From contig QKYT01000231.1 of assembly GCA_003550305.1 (NCBI GenBank), forward strand, positions 24,179 through 38,070: a stretch of DNA of 13,892 nt. Direction: 5' to 3'. The notes under the pieces were generated by a model. The model was given only the letters and a program-made list of their open reading frames with translations, ran no database searches and was not told the DNA's origin. This document shows, one piece after another, positions 8,062 to 13,892 of this stretch (within the stretch, counting starts at the first letter, position 1; every line of letters begins with the position of its first letter). This DNA comes from Glomus cerebriforme (Eukaryota; Glomeromycota; Glomeromycetes; Glomerales; Glomeraceae). Made by a program: the position numbers and the translations under genes.

Positions 8062-8153
8062 GTTTTGTCATTCGATGTTATGGAATTACAAAAGATCCTA
8101 ATGTGTCAATAATGCAGTATGCAAAGAAAGGAAATTTTACACGATTATTCGCA
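8062..8153 (+). pseudogene. Protein kinase domain fragment (decayed)
   Basis: The plus frame, with TAT at 8079-8081, reads VIRCYGITKDPN, then VSIMQYAKKGNFTRLF, before running into A-rich sequence. This matches the stretch between kinase subdomains IV and V in the protein kinases expanded in Rhizophagus, where 'VIRFYGITKDP' is followed by '-MVMQYA-GNLR-YL'. About five or six residues seem missing between DPN and VSIMQYA. No catalytic loop (HRD) or DFG motif follows, and no N-lobe precedes, so it is a short relic and not a gene. The family pattern is known; that this is one fragment of it is inferred. Confidence 0.6.
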
Positions 8154-8208
8154 AAAAAAATTTTTTCAAAAAAAAAGGAGAAATAGTAAAGATCCTAAAA
8201 GTAATTTC

Positions 8209-8247
8209 AAATTCGTATTTATGTTTTGTTATTTTTATCCCATTTAT
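8209..8247 (-). pseudogene. Relic of kelch-gene C-terminal tail (third copy)
   Basis: The plus strand AATTCGTATTTATG, then TTATTTTTATCCCATTTATATAAA, resembles the 3' coding end of the intact kelch gene (10310-10361) with about 10 bp missing between. On the minus strand the last block reads LYKWDKNN, against LYKWNKNK in the intact tail. The match is short and AT-rich, so this is the weakest of the three relics. Confidence 0.4.
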
Positions 8248-8283
8248 ATAAATAATTTACATAGCGCTTAGTAGTGCTTCGTA

Positions 8284-8866
8284 CGGGTCGGGTTTGAGAG
8301 ATGTTTGAACTCAACCTGAATATTCATTTGCCTTTAACGTTTTTTAACCCTACATAAACAAATAATATTGTTAATATATTGGTACACAAATAAATGCTTT
8401 ACATAATTATTATAATTAAAATTCTTAAGATCTAAAAAATTTGCAATAAAATTATGCTGCAATATTTTGTGCAATTATAAAGAAATTTGAAAGTGATTTT
8501 TTTTAAAAGAAAATATGAAATAAATATTTTAGAAATGTTTTACTTATGGACAGTTAAGACACCAGAATTCATGATGAGATTTTGTATCTTTATGCTCTGG
8601 CGAGGAATTTTCTTCTCAAAGAGATTTTTAGCAAAAGGCTCACTACGCAAAGCTTTTCGTTTTCTGATATGAGATGCTGGTTCAGTAAGGTCAGACATTA
8701 AATTTTTTTTTACTAATTCGGGTCATCCGGGTCAACCCGGGTTAATCTCGAGTTAAAGCAATTGTTCGACCCTCCTATCGGGTCGGGTTATGCGGATCAC
8801 GAGTCATTAAATTCTTAATCCCAACTAGATTTAAAATTCGAGTCGGGTCAATTAACCCGGGCTTAG
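8284..8866. repeat. GGGTC-rich dispersed repeat patch
   Basis: GGGTCGGGTT-like words occur at about 8285-8296, 8778-8790 and 8841-8850. CCCGGG palindromes lie at 8736-8741 and 8856-8861. AACCCGGGTTAATCTCGAGTT (8734-8754) is roughly inverted as AATTCGAG...ATTAACCCGGGCTT (8835-8864), with an extra TCGGGTCA in the right arm. Such GC-rich words stand out sharply and look like remains of a transposable element. The 52-codon frame at 8540-8698 lies inside this patch. Confidence 0.5.
8540..8698 (-). CDS. Candidate 52-aa hypothetical protein or gene fragment
   Basis: The minus strand has an ATG at 8698 and a TAA at 8540-8542, giving 52 codons. It begins MSDLTEPASHIRKRKALRSE, and the C-terminal half contains FAKNLFEKKIPRQSIKIQN and ends NSGVLTVHK. 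It is hydrophilic and basic, of good complexity, and its codons look typical for this DNA, unlike the Phe/Lys-rich spurious frames nearby. A GTAAAA donor-like site overlaps the stop, but no continuing exon was found: both plausible acceptors lead quickly to stops. It sits inside a GGGTC-repeat patch, so it may be part of a mobile element or a captured gene piece. No family is recognised. Confidence 0.35.
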   Translation of the reverse strand: MSDLTEPASHIRKRKALRSEPFAKNLFEKKIPRQSIKIQNLIMNSGVLTVHK

Positions 8867-9135
8867 GATAAACCATCACGTTTAATATCAGATTTTTTTA
8901 AAATTTTGAAGGGAGAGGGGCTGGCAAATTGCCTATTCATTATGTTTAATTTTGTAATAAGATTTTTCATTATAAATAGCATCTATTCTGTACCAAAAAC
9001 CATATTTTACATTTACTTAACATTAATTTCTATAGAAAATGTTTAAAAATAATAAATTCTAGTTACAATAACAGATATATACTGTATATACTATATTTTT
9101 TAAAATAAATATTATTTGCTTTGTAGATAGATAAT
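8867..9135. other. AT-rich spacer, nothing seen
   Basis: No coding-like frame or strong repeat was seen here, apart from a small GGCAAATTGCC palindrome near 8923. Confidence 0.5.
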
Positions 9136-9205
9136 ATGGACTGACTTTGGACAGGTCCACTCAGGAATTGCCTTACCGGTCTTTGTGGACAAGATCGATC
9201 ATTAC
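9136..9205. repeat. Copy of a repeat shared with the kelch 3' flank
   Basis: CGGTCTTTGTGGAC-(2 bp)-GATCGA starts at 9177 and recurs at 10205-10226, just past the kelch gene. Both copies are preceded by words of the type CCAAAGACC/GGTCC. The copies keep a similar distance to the kelch-tail homology (93 versus 102 bp), so this looks like the outer part of one duplicated segment. Confidence 0.5.
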
Positions 9206-9251
9206 CAAAAATAATTATATGAAATTTTCAGTATATCATAAATTCATAATT

Positions 9252-9379
9252 TTTGGTTTATATGCTTCCTTGAATTCGCATTATATCTTTTTCCTTCGGT
9301 TTTCCTTACTTCAATTTATATTACCAACTACTAATAAGGTACCACCAAATTAAATTCCAATGGCCGTACCAATTATAAG
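9252..9379 (-). pseudogene. Decayed copy of kelch-gene 3' end (TM and tail)
   Basis: Compared with 10303-10425 of the intact kelch gene, the plus strand shares TCCTTGAATTCG(C/T)ATTATAT, TACCACCAA and GTACCAATTATAA, the last two separated by exactly 17 bp in both. On the minus strand it reads IIGTAIGI, stop, FGG-LLVVG, against the intact membrane helix IIGTSVAFLVGGIILTVGG. Further on, in another frame, MRIQGSI and a stop match IIRIQGNEN. The in-frame TAA, an indel and the missing upstream part show that it is dead. The intact relative lies about 1 kb away in the same orientation, so a tandem duplication is the simplest origin. Confidence 0.75.
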
Positions 9380-9453
9380 TACGTATTACAACTTGTATTG
9401 TCAATTTTTGCTGTAATTAGAAATTAAGGTTGCAACCCGAGTTGTAATACGTA
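9380..9453. mobile_element. 74-bp MITE-like element with 14-bp TIRs
   Basis: TACGTATTACAACT (9380-9393) is perfectly inverted as AGTTGTAATACGTA (9440-9453). The outermost bases on both sides are TA, as expected for a Tc1/mariner-type target duplication, leaving 12-bp arms. It abuts the end of the homology in the decayed kelch copy, so it may have inserted there. It has no coding capacity; any transposase would act in trans. Confidence 0.5.
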
Positions 9454-9769
9454 ATGTCCGTAATCTAAGCCAAGATGCAATTATGATCATCAATCAATAA
9501 TATTATTTATATACTCGATATTTTCATTCATTTCCTACATTTGCTTTGTTTGTTTTAAAATTATTAATCATTCAAGCTGCTATTTTTACCCATGCATTGA
9601 ATGCTATTAAGGACAATGTTTTGGCATTAAGTGAGTTAATTTTAAAATTTCTGCTTTTCGAAATAAAAAAATTTGACGACTAATGAAAATAACTATTGAT
9701 ATAAGTCTATTTTACGATATAATTAATGCTGTTCTTTTGTATGTCATATGTGTTATAATTATTATAATT
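9454..9769. other. Spacer with one weak exon-like stretch
   Basis: On the plus strand a frame around 9530-9630 reads FISYIALFVLKLL, then QAAIFTHALNAIKDNVLAL, and runs into a GTGAGT donor-like site near 9630. No start codon, partner exon or family supports it, so no gene is called. Confidence 0.35.
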
Positions 9770-9816
9770 TAATTATATCTTTTTCTTTTTGTTTATTTTT
9801 TATTCCATTTATATAA
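9770..9816 (-). pseudogene. Relic of kelch-gene C-terminal tail (second copy)
   Basis: The plus strand AATTATATCTTTTTCTTTTTG, then TTTATTTTTTATTCCATTTATATAAA, aligns with 10316-10361 of the intact gene. On the minus strand it reads LYKWNKK and a stop. One extra A in an A-run, relative to the intact gene, causes the frameshift; beyond it KDIIKL in the shifted frame parallels RKNIIRI. The sequence is AT-rich, but the TTCCATTTATATAAA core and the order of blocks support homology. Confidence 0.5.
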
Positions 9817-9840
9817 ATTTTTTTATTTTTTTTTTTGTAT

Positions 9841-9881
9841 CTTAACTCTGGCCGAAATTATCATGCCCGGCCAGAATTAAG
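9841..9881. repeat. Strong GC-rich hairpin (14-bp arms)
   Basis: CTTAACTCTGGCCG (9841-9854) pairs with CGGCCAGAATTAAG (9868-9881), 13 of 14 positions, across a 13-base loop. A second weaker inverted repeat, GCGGTGA-CAA-TCACGCC, follows directly at 9881-9897. In this AT-rich setting it is probably a small mobile element or a structured RNA element; no coding frame is present. Confidence 0.55.
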
Positions 9882-9897
9882 CGGTGACAATCACGCC

Positions 9898-10139
9898 GAT
9901 GAGATTTAGCAATACTCATTTTGAATTTTTAATTTTTATAATAACTTTTTTTTATTAAGTTTTTCTATATAAATTGAGATTTTTAGTATTTAGTTTAATA
10001 AATAAATAAATGTAAGATATGGCTTTTGGTACAAAATAAATCAATTTTAATTTGAAATACTTAATAATATTCTATTTGTAATGAAAAAAAATCACATTAT
10101 AATTTTTGTTGTTCTAACTAGCATTTATTAACTAGTAGA
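9898..10139. other. AT-rich spacer, nothing seen
   Basis: No ORF, repeat or RNA gene could be supported in this part of the kelch 3' flank. Confidence 0.5.
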
Positions 10140-10144
10140 TATTT

Positions 10145-10230
10145 ATGAACTAATCCAAAGACCAACACAGAACCCGACTTATAAATCAATCCAAATTGAA
10201 AGATCGGTCTTTGTGGACGGGATCGAACCA
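10145..10230. repeat. Repeat in kelch 3' flank (partner of 9136-9205)
   Basis: AATCCAAAGACC near 10153 and CGGTCTTTGTGGAC at 10205 form a loose inverted pair. The right part, with GGATCGA, is shared with 9177-9198. It may be an old transposon scrap carried along when the kelch gene 3' end was duplicated. Confidence 0.45.
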
Positions 10231-10274
10231 ATATTATAAATATCAATGAAAATAATTATTTATATTATAATCTT

Positions 10275-10280
10275 TTTATT
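10275..10280 (-). terminator. Possible AATAAA signal of kelch gene
   Basis: The plus strand TTTATT gives AATAAA on the minus strand, 12-17 bp past the stop codon. This would make a very short 3' UTR; a site further downstream is equally possible in this AT-rich flank. Confidence 0.25.
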
Positions 10281-10291
10281 TGACTATTATT

Positions 10292-12028
10292 TTAATTTTC
10301 ATTTCCTTGAATTCGTATTATATTTTTTCTGTTTAGTTTATTTTTATTCCATTTATATAAAAAGAAACCACCGACTGTTAAGATGATACCACCAACCAAA
10401 AATGCTACAGAAGTACCAATTATAACTAATTTATTTGACGGTGAAGGAGATTGTAATGGTAAATTAGATGATGATAAAGTAGTTGGTGATAGAGTTGATG
10501 GTGATAAAGTTGATGGTGATGGTAAAGTTGAAGGAGGAGATGAAGATAAATTTGGAACGGAAGGATCAAATTTCGTTGTCCAAATATATTCTTCATTATT
10601 ACTAATATCAAGCAATAAAATATCACTCTCGGCTTGTTTATTGGGACCATATCCTATAAAACAAATTATATTTTGTTAAAATAATATTTACTTTAAAAAT
10701 TAATTTAAATAATAATATAAAATTTTATATTTACCAAATGATATAACCATGAATTTTCCAATTACATCTGCTTTATGATATACTCTAGGGTTTGGAATTT
10801 TTCCAGAAATTTTTGGAATATACCAATTAAAATTTGTTAAATCCAGTACATAAAGTGTAGTATCTAAATAACCAGGATTCTTAAAATATCCTCCAAAAAT
10901 TATAATTCTTTGACCATCCAAACCTATAAAATATAATTACATCATAATAATTAATAATCAATATTATATTCTTGTTTAATCACATTAATTACGTACCAAG
11001 AACAGTAGAAAAGGCAGCTCTATTAGAAGGGATCTTTCCTGATGTCACCTAAATTCAATAATAAGAATATTAGACCGTAATTATATTGAATCAGAGTATT
11101 TTAAAGATATAAATTTTCATAATAATATATACTAACTCACCTTTATACTCCAATTATCATTAATTGTATCATATAAATAAACCTATAGTAAATATATAGA
11201 GTCATCAAAACTTTTATTTCCGAAAAATAAAAATTGTATTTGTAAAATATATATATATAAATTACCTCGTTTAATGCCAAAGCGCTACCTTGACTAACAT
11301 TCAATGTATCGGGATCATAAACAACAGAAAAATTAGAACCACCTAAATAATAAATATTCATTAATAAAATAAACACTACAAGTAAGTATAAATCACGTTC
11401 GCTTACCTATATAAATAATATTGTTGTTGGGTAATAAAGTAGCACCATAATCGCATCTTGGAGTTGGTGCATTATCTAAACTTCCTTTTCCCCAACTAAG
11501 ATTTATTGTATCTAGAATGAGCATGTCATTAAAATAAGTAGTATCATTCGCTCCGCCCCATAAATACATTTTCCCATTATTATTAACGCCAGTTAATTCA
11601 AATTTACTACCCACTATTTTTGGCATATTTGGATGATCCCATAAAATAGCTCGCGAATCAAACGTATAAACTAATGCCATTGTATTATCAGGTGACATTC
11701 CTCCATATAAAAATAATGTATCATTATTTACACCACCTTTAACCGATGTTGCAAGTGCATGTGGCGGAACTAAATCAACATTTGATAAGTCTTGCCATAA
11801 TAATTTTTGAGTATCAAATGGAACAGAAACATCAAGATAAAAAAATGTTTTTCCGACAAATTGATCATTTGAATCTGACCCACCCAAAATATATAATTTA
11901 TTTTCAATAAGTGTAGCGGTATGTTGGTATAATACTTTTGGCTTAAAGGGTACCATTTGACAATTTACTTTAACTAATATTTGAAGCAAAATCCATAATA
12001 TGAAATATATTAGAGAATTTATTGACAT
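10292..12028 (-). CDS. Secreted/membrane-anchored kelch-repeat protein (6 exons)
   Basis: Exons: 12028-11407, 11342-11266, 11182-11141, 11048-10997, 10923-10735, 10653-10292. The five GT-AG introns are 64, 83, 92, 73 and 81 bp. The joined frame is 1344 nt, 447 aa. Residues 1-23 form a signal peptide (MSINSLIYFILWILLQILVK..., cut near C23-Q24). Residues 30 to about 355 form a six-blade kelch propeller with double-Gly or related strands at 49-50 (LYILGG), 109-110 (LFLYGG), 158-159 (MYLWGG), 208-209 (IIYIGG), 275-276 (IIIFGG) and a degenerate 328-330 (FGYG), with VYLYDTINDNW and LYVLDLTNFNW blade ends. Several N-glycosylation sequons (NDT, NLS, NVS, NWS) are seen. Residues 360-402 form a Ser/Pro/Thr/Leu stalk, 403-427 one membrane helix (LVIIGTSVAFLVGGIILTVG...), and 428-447 a basic tail. 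The partner is unknown. Kelch proteins of this layout form a large family in Rhizophagus. All junctions restore one frame, so the gene looks intact. Confidence 0.93.
10470..10532 (-). repeat. 15-bp tandem repeat encoding SPSTL units in kelch stalk
   Basis: Units of 15 bp (GGTGATAAAGTTGAT on the plus strand) lie at 10470-10484, 10485-10499 and 10500-10514, with a partial fourth after it. Each encodes SPSTL, SPTTL or similar in the stalk. Because the unit is a multiple of three, copy-number change would lengthen or shorten the stalk without shifting the frame. Confidence 0.8.
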
Positions 12029-12088
12029 GATAGATGAAGCGAATAAAAATTTTGGAGTAATAATTTAAAAAAAAATTATATTGCTAAA

Positions 12089-12097
12089 TTTATATTT
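12089..12097 (-). promoter_or_regulatory. TATA-like box of kelch gene
   Basis: The minus strand reads AAATATAAA about 60-70 bp upstream of the ATG at 12028, whose own context has A at -3. Another TA-rich block at 12138-12148 is an alternative. Confidence 0.35.
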
Positions 12098-12148
12098 CTT
12101 TTTAAAAAAAAATCAAGTTAAAAAAACGGCATAATCTTAATATATAAG

Positions 12149-13137
12149 AAGTGGCGAGTATAACTTGACAAAATACTTGAAATTCTTTCATTTCTTTTGA
12201 CCTAAAACTTATCAAATATTAAATACGAGAAAAAAAACATGAAACAAAATATGAATCATTGGCTCGTCAATAACAAGCCTTTTTTTTTCTGCATCTATCC
12301 GGTCAAAAAAATAACAATTCATCGGAGTGATCGGATCGTACCAAATAAAGAATTGTGGCGCATTCGTTGATATTTAACGTAGCACAACCTTTGTATATAG
12401 TAATCATGTATGGTATAATGTTCCATGTATGGTTTTTTCCGCGAATTTTGCGCATATCGGCATATGATCTGGATATTAAAAAGAAAAAGAAGTTATTTTA
12501 TTTATTCATATATAAAGGAAAATAAGTTATGAATTGTAAAATATATTGAATTATGAATTTTTATTCTACAGTTTAAAGATCTGGAACTTTTATTTGTGGA
12601 TTTACAATTTACGATGATGAAAAATCATGTGATATCAGGATTATGAATATACAATAGTCTAAGACAAAAATAATTAATTCATAATCTGGAATACTTATGG
12701 AATTGGCGGAATCGATAATCCAAAACTATACATAGAAAATCATACCATATTCCACCCTATTCTTAGAAAAAAATGATCGACACTTACGTACAAATTTCAG
12801 TATTAGAAGTACAGTACCGTACATAAAGAATGTTTATGAAATCTCAAAGATCTCCTTGCAATCATTTTATTGAAACAAAATTGAATTATTCGTAATCGAT
12901 TTAATCAATTGCATGAAATTTGATATTTTTATGGTCAGCTCTAATTAATACATACTAAAACATATACAATTGGTCAATTGCACCAAAATTATTATTATTC
13001 GACCTAATCCATAGAAGTTTTTTAACCGACAAAAAATCAATTCATTTCTCTCTTTTAAAAAAATATATTGATAATTTAATAAAATACACTAATATAATAG
13101 ATCTTATTAACAGTATTTGATTGATTTTTTTATTAGT
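12149..13137. other. Intergenic stretch, no supported gene
   Basis: Mostly AT-rich. Two plus-strand stretches look weakly coding: 12577-12654 (RSGTFICGFTIYDDEKSCDI) and 12681-12770 (TYGIGGIDNPKLYIENHTIF). They are in different frames without start codons or convincing splice sites. At 12913-12944, CATGAAATTTG...ATGGTCA resembles the start of the TLDc relic at 13162-13183. No gene is called. Confidence 0.45.
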
Positions 13138-13141
13138 TAAC

Positions 13142-13370
13142 ATCCTAATAGTAGACCAATTTCATGAAATTTGTGATGGTCAATCTCGCACAGTAAGTAT
13201 TGTTAAAGTGAATGACAGTAGCGAAATTCTTGGAGGATATAATCCCATTCAATCTATCCATCATTTGGTAATGGAGACCTTGTTATATTGAGAAAAAAAT
13301 TCATAAAACCGATTGGAAAAACTGAAAATCGATTGCTGTAGAAGAATTTGAAATATTTCAAATTGTGTAA
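13142..13370 (+). pseudogene. TLDc-domain gene remnant with internal deletions
   Basis: Three frames each carry TLDc motifs in the right order. Frame 1 (13151-13249) reads VDQFHEICDGQSRTVSIVKV, then SSEILGGYNPI, the conserved N-terminal half of the domain, and ends in a TGA shortly after. Frame 2 (13252-13341) reads YPSFGNGDLVIL, matching the GPSFG-DL motif, then KPIGKTENR, and ends at TAG. Frame 3 (13335-13370) reads AVEEFEIFQIV and a stop, the typical 'VEEYEVFQI' C-terminus. About 60-70 residues between GGYNPI and PSFG are gone, and the segment between L and KPIGKTE is shortened. An acceptor-like TTTTTTTATTAG precedes it at 13137. TLDc proteins are a large family in arbuscular mycorrhizal fungi. 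This copy cannot make a full domain. Confidence 0.8.
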
Positions 13371-13623
13371 GATTTTAAATCATTTTTATATTTTCTTATT
13401 TAGTTGTGTTTCAAATATAAATATTTTGACTGGTGGTGTTAAGATGATCACTCTCGAATTATATTTTATATCCAAAAAAAAAAACTTAATTTTACGTGAT
13501 TTTTTTGGAGAAACAATTTTCCTTTTTTATATAATTTTCATTTTTTTTTTGTTGCATTGTTAAAATGGTTTAAATAACAGAGATAACACACAAATTCATT
13601 TTTATTTTTCAAAAATAAATGTA
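13371..13623. other. AT-rich spacer, nothing seen
   Basis: Low complexity with long T and A runs. A Phe/Ile-rich plus frame through it is an artefact. On the minus strand an AATAAA lies at 13601-13606, which could serve the possible exon at 13624-13701. Confidence 0.5.
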
Positions 13624-13701
13624 TTACAAATACGGCCCTACCAATATTGGACTTATAAGAAGTGCACTATGCTCCTTCCTTCGCATAGTACCATGTCGTT
13701 C
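13624..13701 (-). other. Possible terminal exon of a minus-strand gene
   Basis: A 26-codon minus-strand frame starts right after a good acceptor-like CTGGTTGTTTGTAG and ends at TAA 13624-13626. It reads ERHGTMRRKEHSALLISPIL and then VGPYL. GC content is clearly higher than in the flanks, a TTAACTAAT branch-like site lies upstream (about 13755), and an AATAAA follows 18-23 bp after the stop. Upstream exons would lie near or beyond the window edge; an ATG-led piece at about 13845-13817 with a GTAGGT donor joins only in another frame. A 7-bp-arm hairpin (13666-13689) lies within. No family is recognised. Confidence 0.2.
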
Positions 13702-13892
13702 CTACAAACAACCAGCAAATTCTTTATAATTTCAAGTATATTTCTGTTCAATTAGTTAATTAGAGGATTATTCTCAATAATCTTTACTTAAATTGTAATA
13801 AAAAACGCCACCTACCAATTAAGCGTTAGCCTTATTTTATTCATAACAGACATCGGAAATGTCACATGAGTTGACGATCATTAATTAAAAAA

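Noticed and set aside
8487..8672. Plus-strand 61-codon frame
   Set aside because: It is antisense to the better-formed 52-codon minus-strand frame at 8540-8698, and its own start lies in a T/A-run.
8764..8775. GTTCGACCCTCC resembling a tRNA T-arm (B box)
   Set aside because: There is no matching A box or acceptor stem around it; it belongs to the GGGTC repeat patch.
9147..9353. Plus-strand 68-codon frame
   Set aside because: It is antisense to a stretch that matches the 3' end of the kelch gene, so it is a shadow of the pseudogene.
9530..9632. Exon-like stretch with GTGAGT donor (QAAIFTHALNAIKDN)
   Set aside because: No start, partner exon or family match; could be chance.
10426..10650. 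Minus-strand His/Tyr/Leu-rich 74-codon frame
   Set aside because: It is an out-of-frame reading of kelch exon 6 and its stalk repeat.
10383..10679. Plus-strand Asp/Gly/Val-rich frame over the kelch stalk
   Set aside because: It is the antisense of the 15-bp stalk repeat; splicing and domain order clearly support the minus strand.
11143..11376. Minus-strand 77-codon frame
   Set aside because: It reads through kelch introns 1 and 2; the spliced exons give proper kelch sequence instead.
12913..12944. CATGAAATTTG...ATGGTCA similar to the TLDc relic start
   Set aside because: The match is short and interrupted by extra T/A bases, so a second TLDc copy cannot be supported.
13348..13563. Plus-strand 71-codon hydrophobic frame
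   Set aside because: It starts inside the TLDc relic in the wrong frame and continues through T/A-rich low-complexity DNA.
1..13892. tRNA, rRNA, CRISPR array or bacterial operon
   Set aside because: No cloverleaf with paired A and B boxes, no rRNA-like block and no regular direct-repeat/spacer array were seen. Introns and sparse genes show eukaryotic DNA.

Overview
This is eukaryotic, fungal nuclear DNA. It is very AT-rich and full of homopolymer runs. Genes are split by short GT-AG introns (73-127 bp), with TATA-like boxes and AATAAA signals nearby. The gene families point to an arbuscular mycorrhizal fungus (Glomeromycotina), most like Rhizophagus: a secreted, membrane-anchored kelch protein with a Ser/Pro/Thr stalk, a decayed TLDc-domain gene and a decayed protein-kinase fragment of the 'YGITKDP' type. 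All three families are greatly expanded in Rhizophagus. The assignment comes from remembered family patterns, not from a search.

Three intact genes can be rebuilt by joining exons. (1) 3144-2459, minus strand, three exons: a 171-aa SigF-like NTF2-fold protein. (2) 5129-6326, plus strand, two exons: a 356-aa arsenite methyltransferase (AS3MT/ArsM) that keeps all four conserved cysteines. (3) 12028-10292, minus strand, six exons: a 447-aa kelch-repeat protein with signal peptide, beta-propeller, low-complexity stalk, one membrane helix and a short basic tail.

Much of the rest is a gene graveyard. Three fragments related to the 3' end of the kelch gene lie downstream of it, in the same orientation (9379-9252, 9816-9770, 8247-8209). 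A kinase-domain scrap sits at 8062-8153 and a TLDc-domain scrap at 13142-13370. Coding-like but unidentified stretches lie at 911-1039 (minus), 1560-1814 (plus), 4259-4607 (plus), 8540-8698 (minus) and 13624-13701 (minus). Small inverted-repeat elements (9380-9453, 9841-9881, 3553-3599, 3662-3903), a GGGTC-rich repeat patch (8284-8866) and a tandem repeat at the left edge (1-203) complete the picture.

The three intact genes share no visible pathway. The arsenite methyltransferase would act in the cytosol in arsenic detoxification. The kelch protein would be at the cell surface or in the secretory system. The NTF2-like protein has no known role. The strongest new signal is not a functional system but the clustered decay of three lineage-expanded families around an intact kelch gene, together with several unidentified coding-like remnants.
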